IMG/VR virus record: IMGVR_UViG_3300017742_000041
Span: 1 to 35,940 of that record
Length of the DNA: 35,940 bases
DNA from: a virus
Direction: 5' to 3' (one strand)
The translations under genes were made by a program, and so were the position numbers. This document shows, piece after piece, positions 1 to 6,839 of this stretch; position 1 is the stretch's first letter, and each line of letters starts with the position of its first letter. The notes beneath the pieces were generated by a model that saw only the letters and a program-made list of their open reading frames with translations, was not told the origin of the DNA and did no database searches.

Positions 1-62
1 ATAGACTTTTAAGATTTGCTTATAACTATGCAATGTCTGGAGAAGGTCTTAAGGTATTATAA
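1..62 (+). CDS. 3' end of an unidentified gene (partial)
   Basis: An open frame enters from the left edge and stops with a TAA at 60-62 that overlaps the next ATG by one base. The visible end reads RLLRFAYNYAMSGEGLKVL. The stop/start overlap is typical of the coupled genes that follow, which supports it being real coding sequence. Too little is visible to name it. Confidence 0.45.
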   Translation, partial: RLLRFAYNYAMSGEGLKVL

Positions 63-415
63 TGGGAATGATAAACGCTGTTAACTCTTTGCGCTATGAT
101 ATGCATGGTCGTAAAAGAAAGACTAGTAGTTTATCTAAGCCTAAAAAGTCTCATAGCTTCAAGACCTCCAGAAGTTATGAGACGCCTTCTAGGCCTTCTG
201 AGCCAGCTTATATGAGCGATTTAAGAAATCTTAAATCTAAGTTGCTACAACCTAAAGAAAGTGAAGAGCATAGATTAGAACGTATTAGAGAGGAAAAGGC
301 TTTTAAAGAAGAGAGATTAAAAATCTCTTCTAATTATGCAATAGCTCCGGCCTATAATAAAGGAGCGTATCAAGTGATACCTAAATCAGACTTAAAATAT
401 ATAGGAAAAAAATAA
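62..415 (+). CDS. Basic conserved hypothetical protein
   Basis: A 117-residue protein with no signal peptide or membrane segment. The first half is rich in Lys, Arg and Ser (for example KRKTSSLSKPKKSHSFKTSR) and probably disordered. A charged Glu/Arg/Lys stretch at about residues 65-85 could be helical. The C-terminus (NYAIAPAYNKGAYQVI) resembles a small conserved hypothetical protein of marine T4-like phages, as far as I recall; this is not verified. The ATG overlaps the upstream stop. The basic composition would suit nucleic-acid binding, but no function can be assigned. Confidence 0.7.
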   Translation: MGMINAVNSLRYDMHGRKRKTSSLSKPKKSHSFKTSRSYETPSRPSEPAYMSDLRNLKSKLLQPKESEEHRLERIREEKAFKEERLKISSNYAIAPAYNKGAYQVIPKSDLKYIGKK

Positions 416-417
416 TT

Positions 418-573
418 ATGAATTCAAAAGTACAAAAAAGTTATGAAAAGATGATGAAGTCATTTGATAAGCAAGATGAATCAGCTAATAGAGTGTTTAA
501 TGCAATCTATTTTTTATACGGTGCATTTACTATGGGCATAACAATTATGCTTATTGAGCTGCTTACTGCATAA
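418..573 (+). CDS. Small single-pass membrane protein
   Basis: A 51-residue ORF starts two bases after the preceding stop. Its N-terminal half is polar and charged (MNSKVQKSYEKMMKSFDKQD) and its C-terminal half is one hydrophobic segment (roughly residues 30-50, AIYFLYGAFTMGITIMLIEL). This would give a one-span protein. It fills the only space between its neighbours and shares their strand, supporting it as a gene. Its stop codon lies inside the late-promoter-like box of the next gene. Function unknown. Confidence 0.5.
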   Translation: MNSKVQKSYEKMMKSFDKQDESANRVFNAIYFLYGAFTMGITIMLIELLTA

Positions 574-576
574 ATA
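569..576 (+). promoter_or_regulatory. T4-type late promoter box (CATAAATA), leaderless geometry
   Basis: CATAAATA matches the T4-family late consensus TATAAATA (the N-ATAAATA form) and is followed by exactly five bases and the ATG at 582. In T4 late promoters this octamer sits at about -13 to -6, so transcription would start at the A of ATG. No Shine-Dalgarno sequence precedes this ATG. Confidence 0.5.
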
Positions 577-581
577 TTATT

Positions 582-1283
582 ATGGCTAATCATAATAGAA
601 AACAATTAAATGATACAGGGTATGTTATTTTAAGAGATATTGTACCGATTAAATTAATTGAAGATATTATAGACTTTTCTAATAAGAATTTAGATCAGTA
701 TGAGAATGATGATGAAGATATACTCTTTAAAACTCAATATAAGTGTTTTAATGCCGGTTTCTGCAATGATATACAAACTCATAATGGCATAAATAATCCA
801 TATGCAAAGATGCATGCTTTTCTTCTTGATTTAATGCAAGAAGAATTTGGATTAAGATTAATTCCTACCTTCCACTTTGGTAGAGTACATTTAAACGATA
901 CTCAAGGTATGAAGTGGCATGTAGATAGACTTGCTTGTGAGGTATCAGTTACAATGCCGTTTGCTTATTCAGGACCTCCATGGCCTGTCTGGCTTGAAGC
1001 GAAAAATGGTAAACAAAAAGTTGAGCTCAAGGTCTCTGATATATTAATTTATAAAGGGTGCGAGATTCCACATCATAGAGAACCATACAACAATGAGTAT
1101 GCTTTTCAACACTACTTTCATTATGTTGATGTAGAATCAGAAATAGGGTCGTTTGCTCAGTATTTTAATCCTAGTAACCAGAGTTACTGGCCTGGCAATA
1201 TAGATAGATTAATACTAGATAATAATTTACCTAATATCAGGGATAAAGAAAAAGAATTTTATAGGGAGAATATAAATGGTTAA
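582..1283 (+). CDS. 2-oxoglutarate/Fe(II)-dependent oxygenase-like protein
   Basis: A 233-residue cytoplasmic protein with the layout of a 2OG-Fe(II) dioxygenase. The N-terminal GYVILRDIVP resembles the opening of phytanoyl/prolyl hydroxylase-like enzymes. The HxD iron motif is H113-V-D115, with the distal histidine at H164 or H165 in CEIPHHREPY. Such enzymes couple 2-oxoglutarate decarboxylation to hydroxylation. The substrate cannot be told here. The 2OG-binding Arg expected after the distal His is not obvious (R166 is a candidate). The gene overlaps the next by eight bases. No Shine-Dalgarno site is visible, and a late-promoter box sits immediately upstream. Confidence 0.7.
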   Translation: MANHNRKQLNDTGYVILRDIVPIKLIEDIIDFSNKNLDQYENDDEDILFKTQYKCFNAGFCNDIQTHNGINNPYAKMHAFLLDLMQEEFGLRLIPTFHFGRVHLNDTQGMKWHVDRLACEVSVTMPFAYSGPPWPVWLEAKNGKQKVELKVSDILIYKGCEIPHHREPYNNEYAFQHYFHYVDVESEIGSFAQYFNPSNQSYWPGNIDRLILDNNLPNIRDKEKEFYRENING

Positions 1284-1659
1284 TGGTATAGAAGATTATA
1301 TAACTGACGACCCTTCTCTTGCAGATTATGCAATTGAAACATATAAGGTAACTACTGACTCTGAAGCGACCGAATCAGGTAAATGGCTATTATGGTCGGA
1401 AAATATCTTTGCAGAACCAGCTAGTGTAGAGTATTTTGATAGATCACTCTATACAAATATTGATATTGCATTTACTGAGCTAGATAGAATGACTGAGTAC
1501 GGTGAATTAGATAATCCTGAAGCTATTTTTGTTCTGTCTCAAGCTTTTAATACTGATAACCCTAAAGTGATTAGATTCTGGAAAAATAATAAATTATACA
1601 TTAATGGTATTGACTATACTCTTAATCCTCAAGGAAATCCAATACCCCGCTCATATTAA
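1276..1659 (+). CDS. Conserved-looking hypothetical protein between two oxygenases
   Basis: A 127-residue acidic protein (many Asp and Glu), with no signal peptide or membrane segment and no motif I recognise. The ATG follows a usable Shine-Dalgarno (AGGGAGA, about 5 bases upstream). It overlaps the previous gene by eight bases, and its TAA shares a base with the next ATG, so it is almost certainly translated with two oxygenases. It could be a partner of either, but only co-location supports that. Confidence 0.65.
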   Translation: MVNGIEDYITDDPSLADYAIETYKVTTDSEATESGKWLLWSENIFAEPASVEYFDRSLYTNIDIAFTELDRMTEYGELDNPEAIFVLSQAFNTDNPKVIRFWKNNKLYINGIDYTLNPQGNPIPRSY

Positions 1660-2204
1660 TGGCACAAGCATATCCTTTTTCTGCTGATTTTCCTATTAAT
1701 GATTTATTATTACCATATAAGCAGCAACTTATAGATGAATACTACCTAGCATTAAAAAATAGTAACGGTTCAGGTTACAGTAAAAGAATAACAATACAAA
1801 AAGTTTTAGATATAATAGAACCTTTATGGATAGATATTATAGATTACCACTTTAAACCTATTAATAGATCATTACCAGAATTTAAAGTATGGTTATACTC
1901 TCAAAATAATACTAACAATAGATCAGTATGGCATAATCACCCTGAAGCAGAGCTTAATTCAGTTTTTTATTTAGATATTCCTAAAGAAGGTGGTCAATTA
2001 CAAATGCTTAATGTTGATCCGGCTATTAATAAATTCAGAGAAGAAACAATAACGGTTCAAAATAATAAACTTTATATAATGCCGTTTTGGTGGTACCACA
2101 GGCCTCTCCCACAAAAGGATTCTAAAGAAAGATTATGTTTTAATATACAATACTATTCTAAAGACAGAATCAGACTAAAACAAAGAAATGGAATTAATTG
2201 GTAA
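1659..2204 (+). CDS. 2OG-Fe(II) oxygenase, phage 2OG-FeII_Oxy_5-like
   Basis: A 181-residue protein with the motif WHNHPEAELNSVFYLD (H92-N-H94-P-E96), which resembles the H-x-H-P...S-G-V-Y-Y-L signature of the 2OG-FeII_Oxy_5 family common in marine T4-like phages. The distal His is H147 in PFWWYHRPLP, and an Arg follows near the C-terminus. The double-stranded beta-helix core spans about residues 85-175. Substrate unknown; relatives have been proposed to hydroxylate proteins or nucleic acids. Start and previous stop overlap as TAATG. It is the last gene before a sigma70-type promoter, so it probably ends this expression unit. Confidence 0.75.
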   Translation: MAQAYPFSADFPINDLLLPYKQQLIDEYYLALKNSNGSGYSKRITIQKVLDIIEPLWIDIIDYHFKPINRSLPEFKVWLYSQNNTNNRSVWHNHPEAELNSVFYLDIPKEGGQLQMLNVDPAINKFREETITVQNNKLYIMPFWWYHRPLPQKDSKERLCFNIQYYSKDRIRLKQRNGINW

Positions 2205-2210
2205 AAGGAG

Positions 2211-2239
2211 TTGACCTCTTACGCTCTAGCGACTATAAT
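2211..2239 (+). promoter_or_regulatory. Consensus sigma70 promoter for the DUF932 gene
   Basis: TTGACC (2211-2216) and a perfect TATAAT (2234-2239) are separated by exactly 17 bases, and a transcript starting near 2246 would carry the AAGGAG ribosome site before the ATG at 2276. It sits in one of the few true intergenic gaps of the window, seven bases after a stop codon. This looks like a host-polymerase early promoter, distinct from the late NATAAATA boxes. Confidence 0.8.
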
Positions 2240-2275
2240 ATAGTTATAAATTAATTGACACAAAGGAGAAATATT

Positions 2276-3211
2276 ATGTCACATGAAGTTGAAACTATGG
2301 CCTACGCTGGAGAATTACCTTGGCACGGACTCGGACACGAAGTACCTGCTGATCTTTCGCCCCAGCAAATGATGGAAGCAGCTGAGCTAGATTGGTCAGT
2401 TGAAAAACAAACCCTTGTTACTTTAGAAGGTGCAGAAGTACCTGAAAAGAAAGCATTGGTTAGATCTTCTGATAATAAAGTATTAGATATTGTTGGTAAG
2501 AACTGGAACCCAGTTCAGAATATTGAAGCTTTTGAATTCTTTGACGACTTCGTCAGATCAGGAGACATGCAAATGCATACCGCTGGTTCACTTAAAGGTG
2601 GTCAGATAGTATGGGGTCTTGCTAAAGTAAATGACTCATTTGAGTTATTCGGTGGTGATAAAGTAGATTCATATTTACTATTTACTAACCCTCATAGATT
2701 TGGACAGTCTATTGATGTTAGATTTACACCTATACGAGTTGTTTGTAATAATACTTTAACTCTTTCATTAAGCCAAGAAGCTAATAATGTTGTTAAACTT
2801 AATCATAAAAAGCAATTTGACGCTGAAGAAGTAAAAAGAATGCTTGGTGTAGCCGAGTTTAAAATGAACCAGTATAAAGAAATGGCTCAGTTCTTAGGTA
2901 CTAAGGAATTTAAATTAGATAACGTTAGAGAATATTTTAACGATCTATTTCCTACTTACTCTAAGAAAGAGTCTGATGAGTTAGTAATATCTAGACCTGG
3001 TCAAAGGTTAGAAGAACTTCTTAACTCACAGCCTGGCGCTAATTATGCTCAAGGATCATGGTGGTCTGCTTTTAATGCAGTTACTTATTATACTGATCAT
3101 GAGAGAGGTAATGATGCTGATTCAAGACTACAAAGTGCTTGGTATGGTCAATCTAAAAACCTTAAGATTAAGGCATTAGAAAAGGCTTTAGAGTATGCAG
3201 AAGCAGCCTAA
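2276..3211 (+). CDS. DUF932 phage/plasmid-like protein
   Basis: A 311-residue protein beginning MSHEVETMAYAGELPWHGLG, the typical opening of DUF932 proteins (phage/plasmid-like family). The family is common in large phages and plasmids and its biochemical role is not established. The start at 2276 is chosen over an in-frame TTG 21 bases upstream because the latter overlaps the strong AAGGAG site that serves this ATG. The gene has its own consensus sigma70 promoter and is followed by an intrinsic terminator, so it can be expressed early and strongly as a one-gene unit. No membrane segment or signal peptide. Confidence 0.85.
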   Translation: MSHEVETMAYAGELPWHGLGHEVPADLSPQQMMEAAELDWSVEKQTLVTLEGAEVPEKKALVRSSDNKVLDIVGKNWNPVQNIEAFEFFDDFVRSGDMQMHTAGSLKGGQIVWGLAKVNDSFELFGGDKVDSYLLFTNPHRFGQSIDVRFTPIRVVCNNTLTLSLSQEANNVVKLNHKKQFDAEEVKRMLGVAEFKMNQYKEMAQFLGTKEFKLDNVREYFNDLFPTYSKKESDELVISRPGQRLEELLNSQPGANYAQGSWWSAFNAVTYYTDHERGNDADSRLQSAWYGQSKNLKIKALEKALEYAEAA

Positions 3212-3701
3212 TTGGTTATTATCTAAAGAGCTAAGGGATGCGGTTAATAGCCGCACCCCTTTTTATATTCCTAATGCTGTTCCTACTCTTAATTATAAGT
3301 GGGATGATGTTATTGAGCTAATCAATATGGATAAGCAGCTTACCAGGCATATGAAAGCAGGCGGCTTTTTAATTCATTTCTTAAACGATAAATTTCAAAA
3401 TATTGTTGATCTAGCAGATCAAATACAAAATATATTTCCATCACGTACTGGAGATATGTCAGTTCATCTATACGGTTCATTATCAAGAGAATCAGGATCA
3501 CATGGCAGACATAAAGATACAGCTAATGTATTTTTCATACAAGGATCAGGTAGAACTAAATTTGCATTTGATGATGGAAGCAGCTATAATTTATATAACG
3601 GGGATTTACTTTATATACCATGCGGTGTATATCATGACCCTGAACCTCAAGGAGCCAGATTCGGTTTCTCGATAGGATTAGAGGAAGGTAGATATGAATG
3701 A
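3195..3701 (+). CDS. Cupin/JmjC-like Fe(II) oxygenase
   Basis: A 168-residue protein with a cupin/JmjC-type metal site: H106-K-D108 in GRHKDTANVFFIQGSGRTKF, then H147 in DLLYIPCGVYHDPEP, followed by FGFSIGL as the closing strand. This resembles the core of ribosomal-oxygenase-like and small phage JmjC proteins. Substrate unknown. The ATG at 3195 overlaps the DUF932 gene by 17 bases and has no clear ribosome site. The terminator at 3234-3264 falls within its first codons. The N-terminal RTPFYIPNAVP looks genuinely protein-like, so a later start is less likely. Confidence 0.65.
   Translation: MQKQPNWLLSKELRDAVNSRTPFYIPNAVPTLNYKWDDVIELINMDKQLTRHMKAGGFLIHFLNDKFQNIVDLADQIQNIFPSRTGDMSVHLYGSLSRESGSHGRHKDTANVFFIQGSGRTKFAFDDGSSYNLYNGDLLYIPCGVYHDPEPQGARFGFSIGLEEGRYE
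3234..3264 (+). terminator. Intrinsic terminator inside the start of the next ORF
   Basis: Arms at 3234-3243 and 3251-3260 pair at nine of ten positions (core TGCGG/CCGCA plus AGGG/CCCT, one A-C mismatch) around a 7-base loop. A run of five T (3260-3264) follows. It lies 23 bases after the DUF932 stop but within codons 14-24 of the downstream cupin-like ORF. It would end early transcripts from the 2211 promoter. Confidence 0.75.
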
Positions 3702-3885
3702 ACTAACTGTAGGAATTATTTTAGGTATAGGTATGTTAGCCCAATACTTAGGTTATAGACAAGGGCATAAAGACGGAGCAGGTGCTATGTATGATATGCT
3801 CTACAGTCAAGGTAAGAGGGATGGTAAATTTGTTGTTATTAAACTTATTCAAGAACCAGGTGTAAATGATGGACGTAATTTTTGA
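3694..3885 (+). CDS. Small membrane-anchored protein
   Basis: A 63-residue protein with a short N-terminal hydrophobic segment (about residues 4-20, LTVGIILGIGMLAQYLGY) and a charged Gly/Lys/Asp-rich tail. It is preceded by a GAGGAAGG ribosome site and overlaps both neighbours by several bases. The repeated G-x-x-x-G pattern (YRQGHKDGAGAMYDM...QGKRDG) may be helical. No function can be assigned. Confidence 0.55.
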   Translation: MNELTVGIILGIGMLAQYLGYRQGHKDGAGAMYDMLYSQGKRDGKFVVIKLIQEPGVNDGRNF

Positions 3886-4303
3886 CGTAGATGGAACATT
3901 AATGGACTTAGATCATAGGCGTAAATTCCTAGACGGATCTATGGGTAGAAAAGATTGGAGTGGATTTGTAGATGCTACTAAAGATGATACTCCTAAAGAT
4001 CAGGTTCATTCAGTTGCTAAAGCGCTTGCAGCGCAGGGACATAAAATAGTTATTTTAACAGGTAGAAATCAAGCGCAGCATGACATAACTGCGTTACAAC
4101 TAAAAGATATTCCATATGATACTATGATAATGAGACCAGATGATAACTATGATGCTGATCAGGATTTAAAATCTGGTATGCTAGATCATCTCATTAGTTT
4201 AGGTTATAACCCTACTTTAGTTTTTGATGATAGAGATACAGTAGTAAATATGTGGAGAGATAGAGGGCTTATATGTTGTCAAGTAGCCCCAGGAGATTTT
4301 TAA
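3866..4303 (+). CDS. HAD-family polynucleotide 3'-phosphatase-like protein
   Basis: A 145-residue protein of the HAD superfamily. Motif I is FDVDGTL with D7 and D9 as nucleophile and acid/base, ILTGRN is motif II, and LVFDDRDTVVNMWRDRG near the C-terminus supplies the metal-binding acids. The ending QVAPGDF matches the end of the phosphatase domain of T4 PseT/Pnk (QVASGDF), as I remember it. T4 Pnk is a kinase-phosphatase fusion acting in nucleic-acid and tRNA repair. Here no kinase domain is attached. Either ATG of the ATGATG start could be used. The TAA overlaps the next ATG. Confidence 0.75.
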   Translation: MMDVIFDVDGTLMDLDHRRKFLDGSMGRKDWSGFVDATKDDTPKDQVHSVAKALAAQGHKIVILTGRNQAQHDITALQLKDIPYDTMIMRPDDNYDADQDLKSGMLDHLISLGYNPTLVFDDRDTVVNMWRDRGLICCQVAPGDF

Positions 4304-4560
4304 TGAGTCAATATGATGAAATAGTAGAAAGGCAAAGAGCTTTATTAGAAGCAGAGAAATGGGCATCAACAGTTAAATCAATACATGCTCATGCTTTTAA
4401 TTCAATGTGGTATGATACTAGAGGAGAAGACGGCTCTGTATTAGATATTGAGTACAATAATGGGGTTATAAAAAGAGAAATTAAAGAGACTGGAGAGGTA
4501 GTATTCTTTGGTCATGAACTAACCGGTGAAGCACTTTTAGATGCATACAGCAGGTCTTAG
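4303..4560 (+). CDS. Hypothetical protein downstream of the HAD phosphatase
   Basis: An 85-residue soluble protein (begins MSQYDEIVERQRALLEAEKW, helical at the N-terminus, then a beta-rich half with EDGSVLDIEYNNGVI). The start at 4303 is preferred because AGGAGA lies six bases upstream and the ATG overlaps the previous TAA (TAATG). An in-frame ATG at 4273 would lie inside the phosphatase gene without a ribosome site. No family recognised. The coupling suggests co-expression with the phosphatase. Confidence 0.65.
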   Translation: MSQYDEIVERQRALLEAEKWASTVKSIHAHAFNSMWYDTRGEDGSVLDIEYNNGVIKREIKETGEVVFFGHELTGEALLDAYSRS

Positions 4561-4565
4561 AGGTA

Positions 4566-4573
4566 TATAAATA
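4566..4573 (+). promoter_or_regulatory. Perfect T4 late promoter box (TATAAATA), leaderless geometry
   Basis: An exact TATAAATA followed by exactly five bases and the ATG at 4579. The nearest purine-rich ribosome-like sequence (AGAGG, 4559-4563) is about 15 bases away and would lie upstream of the predicted transcript start, so a message made here should be leaderless. Confidence 0.6.
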
Positions 4574-4578
4574 ATAAT

Positions 4579-5232
4579 ATGAATGTGATAAAATCTAAAG
4601 TATGTACTGTGGTCGATGGCATCTTTTCTGATGCTCAATTAGAACATATGGATAACTATTTTGCAAGCTACCCTTTCTGGGGACTTGGTTATGATATGCA
4701 AGAATATGGAGCTAAGTCTGCTACGTTATGTAAATCTCTTAAGTGGGAACAATGGGTAGGCTTTCATGGTATTATTCAAGATATAAATGATATAATGCAA
4801 AAAAGACTTTTAGAGCTGGATATTGAAACACCTTTATTCTCTAGAGCTTTAATGAATAATTTTAAGTTCGGTGACTCACCTATGTATCATAAAGATTCAC
4901 CTAATAATCCTAAAGGGTTAACTTATATGGTTTATCCTAATATGTGTTGGGATCATAACTGGGGTGGTGAAACTAAATTTGCAGATGAAGATCATAATGT
5001 AGTTGACTGTGTTAATCCTAAACCAGGTAGACTTGTTATTTTCCCTGGTAATGTTGATCATGCAGGAATAGCGCCTACTAAAATACACGAAGGTTATGGA
5101 CGATTTTCAATAGCGTATCAGGATCCGTTAGGGTTTCCTAAAAGTGAAGATCGTAAAACTGTTCAAGCCGAGGATATAGAAAATACTTCCTACGTATCTT
5201 TATATGGTGATGATTATAAAAGGCTTAATTAA
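4579..5232 (+). CDS. 2OG-Fe(II) oxygenase, prolyl-4-hydroxylase-like
   Basis: A 217-residue protein with a complete 2OG-Fe(II) active site. H104-K-D106 lies in SPMYHKDSPNNPKG, distal H161 in IFPGNVDHAGIAP, and the 2-oxoglutarate-binding R175 follows in YGRFSIAYQ. The intervening WGGETKFADE and NPKPGRLVIF are typical beta-helix turns of the P4H-like 2OG-FeII_Oxy families. Substrate unknown. It is one of five Fe(II) oxygenase-like genes in the window and, like the one at 582, sits directly behind a late promoter box with no ribosome site. The stop overlaps the next ATG. Confidence 0.8.
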   Translation: MNVIKSKVCTVVDGIFSDAQLEHMDNYFASYPFWGLGYDMQEYGAKSATLCKSLKWEQWVGFHGIIQDINDIMQKRLLELDIETPLFSRALMNNFKFGDSPMYHKDSPNNPKGLTYMVYPNMCWDHNWGGETKFADEDHNVVDCVNPKPGRLVIFPGNVDHAGIAPTKIHEGYGRFSIAYQDPLGFPKSEDRKTVQAEDIENTSYVSLYGDDYKRLN

Positions 5233-5363
5233 TGGATGAATTATCAAAGTTTAAAAATAAAAAAGTGAAACTAAATTTCTTTCAAAGAATATATAGAAAG
5301 TTATTAGTTAAATATAAATTATGGAGAATGAAAAAAAATGACCCTTTCATTTATGAAGATTGA
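5232..5363 (+). CDS. Very small basic protein
   Basis: A 43-residue ORF, very rich in Lys and Arg with aromatic residues (FQRIYRKLLVKYKLWRMKK) and an acidic end (FIYED). The ATG overlaps the previous TAA and its TGA overlaps the TTG start of the next gene, so it fits the coupled chain. The pattern could form an amphipathic helix. Too short for a family assignment; support is mainly positional. Confidence 0.4.
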   Translation: MDELSKFKNKKVKLNFFQRIYRKLLVKYKLWRMKKNDPFIYED

Positions 5364-6115
5364 TTTATTTTAATGGTTGCAGTTATACTTATGGAATAGG
5401 TACAGGTAGGCATGACACGTTGCAAATTTGCAGTAAGTATTGTTATCCTACAGTAGTTTCTAATAACTTAAATAAAGAAGTTATTAATGAAGCTGAGCCA
5501 GCTTCGTGTAACTTTAATATCTTTAGGAAAACAACTAAGTATTTAAGTTCTAATAATCCAGAAGCTGTAGTTATAATGTGGTCTGATCCGTTAAGGTTTG
5601 AACTTTTTAAACCTGAACTTTGGGATAACAGTGCTTTTGATTGTGGCATTAATCAAATTACTCCTCAAAATACGCAAAATATAAAAGATTATTATGTAAG
5701 AGAAGCACTTGAAGGATATTTTGGCTTTATTGCTAATGAATCTAAATTAGCATTAGATACTTTAACTATGATGGCTAATATACAATTACTTTGTGAAGCT
5801 AGAAATATACCTATTTTACAAATGCAATACAAATCTAATTTAGAAAGATATGTAAGACATAGTAAGGTTTTAGATACTGATGTAAGAGATAATAAATTAT
5901 TATTAGATAACATTAACTATTATATTGATTTTTTTGATACAAAAGATCATGTATATGGTTATAAACCTCAAGACATGCACTCATTTGAAACATTAAGAAA
6001 GGACAATAACTTACCTAACTCTTTATTTAGTATGGGGCATCCAGGAAGAGAAGCTCATAAATTTATGGGTGAATGGGTAAGTACATATTTTAAAGAAAAT
6101 GACTTTATTAGTTAA
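5360..6115 (+). CDS. SGNH/GDSL-hydrolase-like protein (first of a tandem pair)
   Basis: A 251-residue protein. The start IYFNGCSYTYG places a candidate nucleophile S8 in the block-I position of SGNH hydrolases, and SMGHPGREAHKFMGEW near the C-terminus matches the closing catalytic-His block. The middle VVIMWSDPLRFEL resembles the strand-plus-loop of the same fold. SGNH enzymes often remove or transfer acyl groups on glycans. The target is not visible. The only in-frame start before the motif is TTG at 5360, overlapping the previous stop. It shares motif order with the next gene and overlaps it by 17 bases, so the pair probably arose by duplication. Confidence 0.65.
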   Translation: MIYFNGCSYTYGIGTGRHDTLQICSKYCYPTVVSNNLNKEVINEAEPASCNFNIFRKTTKYLSSNNPEAVVIMWSDPLRFELFKPELWDNSAFDCGINQITPQNTQNIKDYYVREALEGYFGFIANESKLALDTLTMMANIQLLCEARNIPILQMQYKSNLERYVRHSKVLDTDVRDNKLLLDNINYYIDFFDTKDHVYGYKPQDMHSFETLRKDNNLPNSLFSMGHPGREAHKFMGEWVSTYFKENDFIS

Positions 6116-6836
6116 CGGTTGCAGTTTTAGTTATGGTGATGAATTACAGAACCCTGAAGAAGAGAGGTATTCTACTCATCTTGGTAGGCTTCTTGACATT
6201 GATGTTATTAATAAAGCATGGCCTGGATCTTCAAATGAAAGAATATGGCGCACGACAAAAGAACAACTATTTGAAGATAGAAACATTACTAAATGTTTAA
6301 TATTATGGAGCGATATAGCAAGAGTAGAAAATATTCACTTAGATAGTCATTTAATTAGTCATAAATGGGATATGCCTAGACCTGATCCTTTTTTTCAATT
6401 TTCTCCTGCTAGATTAGGTTCTGATCCTTGGAGAGCTCTTAAAACTGAGTATGAGGATTATTATTCAAATGTTTATACAAATGAAACAGGAATAAGTAAA
6501 ACCTTTTTCTATATGTATGATATTGTTATGACTTGCAAGCTTTTAAATATAGATTATTATCAAGGCTGGTTTCATCAAGGAAACAAATATACAATATCAA
6601 AAACTTTTAACAACCGTAATTTAGGTCTTAAGACAGGCTTAGAGTTTGTTGAAACTTATGTAAATGATTTAAAAGAGAAGCTAACCGGTAATCAGAGTAT
6701 AGGTTTTGATAGTCGTTCTTTATCTTTTAACGAATTTACAGAAAAAAATAATTTAGATAAAATGCCATTAGGTCATCCGGGACCAAAAGCGCATGAGGAG
6801 TATGCTAAATATTTGTACGATAATTTTATGAGGTGA
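6099..6836 (+). CDS. SGNH/GDSL-hydrolase-like protein (second of the pair)
   Basis: A 245-residue paralogue of the preceding protein. LLVNGCSFSYGDE opens it (S9 the candidate nucleophile), ILWSDIARVEN is the central block, and MPLGHPGPKAHEEYAKYL closes it. The strongest identity between the pair is in these catalytic blocks; the middle has diverged, suggesting different substrates or partners. It runs directly into the carbamoyltransferase gene, three bases away. That placement suggests a joint role in modifying a sugar or small molecule, which is inference from context. Confidence 0.65.
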   Translation: MTLLVNGCSFSYGDELQNPEEERYSTHLGRLLDIDVINKAWPGSSNERIWRTTKEQLFEDRNITKCLILWSDIARVENIHLDSHLISHKWDMPRPDPFFQFSPARLGSDPWRALKTEYEDYYSNVYTNETGISKTFFYMYDIVMTCKLLNIDYYQGWFHQGNKYTISKTFNNRNLGLKTGLEFVETYVNDLKEKLTGNQSIGFDSRSLSFNEFTEKNNLDKMPLGHPGPKAHEEYAKYLYDNFMR

Positions 6837-6839
6837 TTT

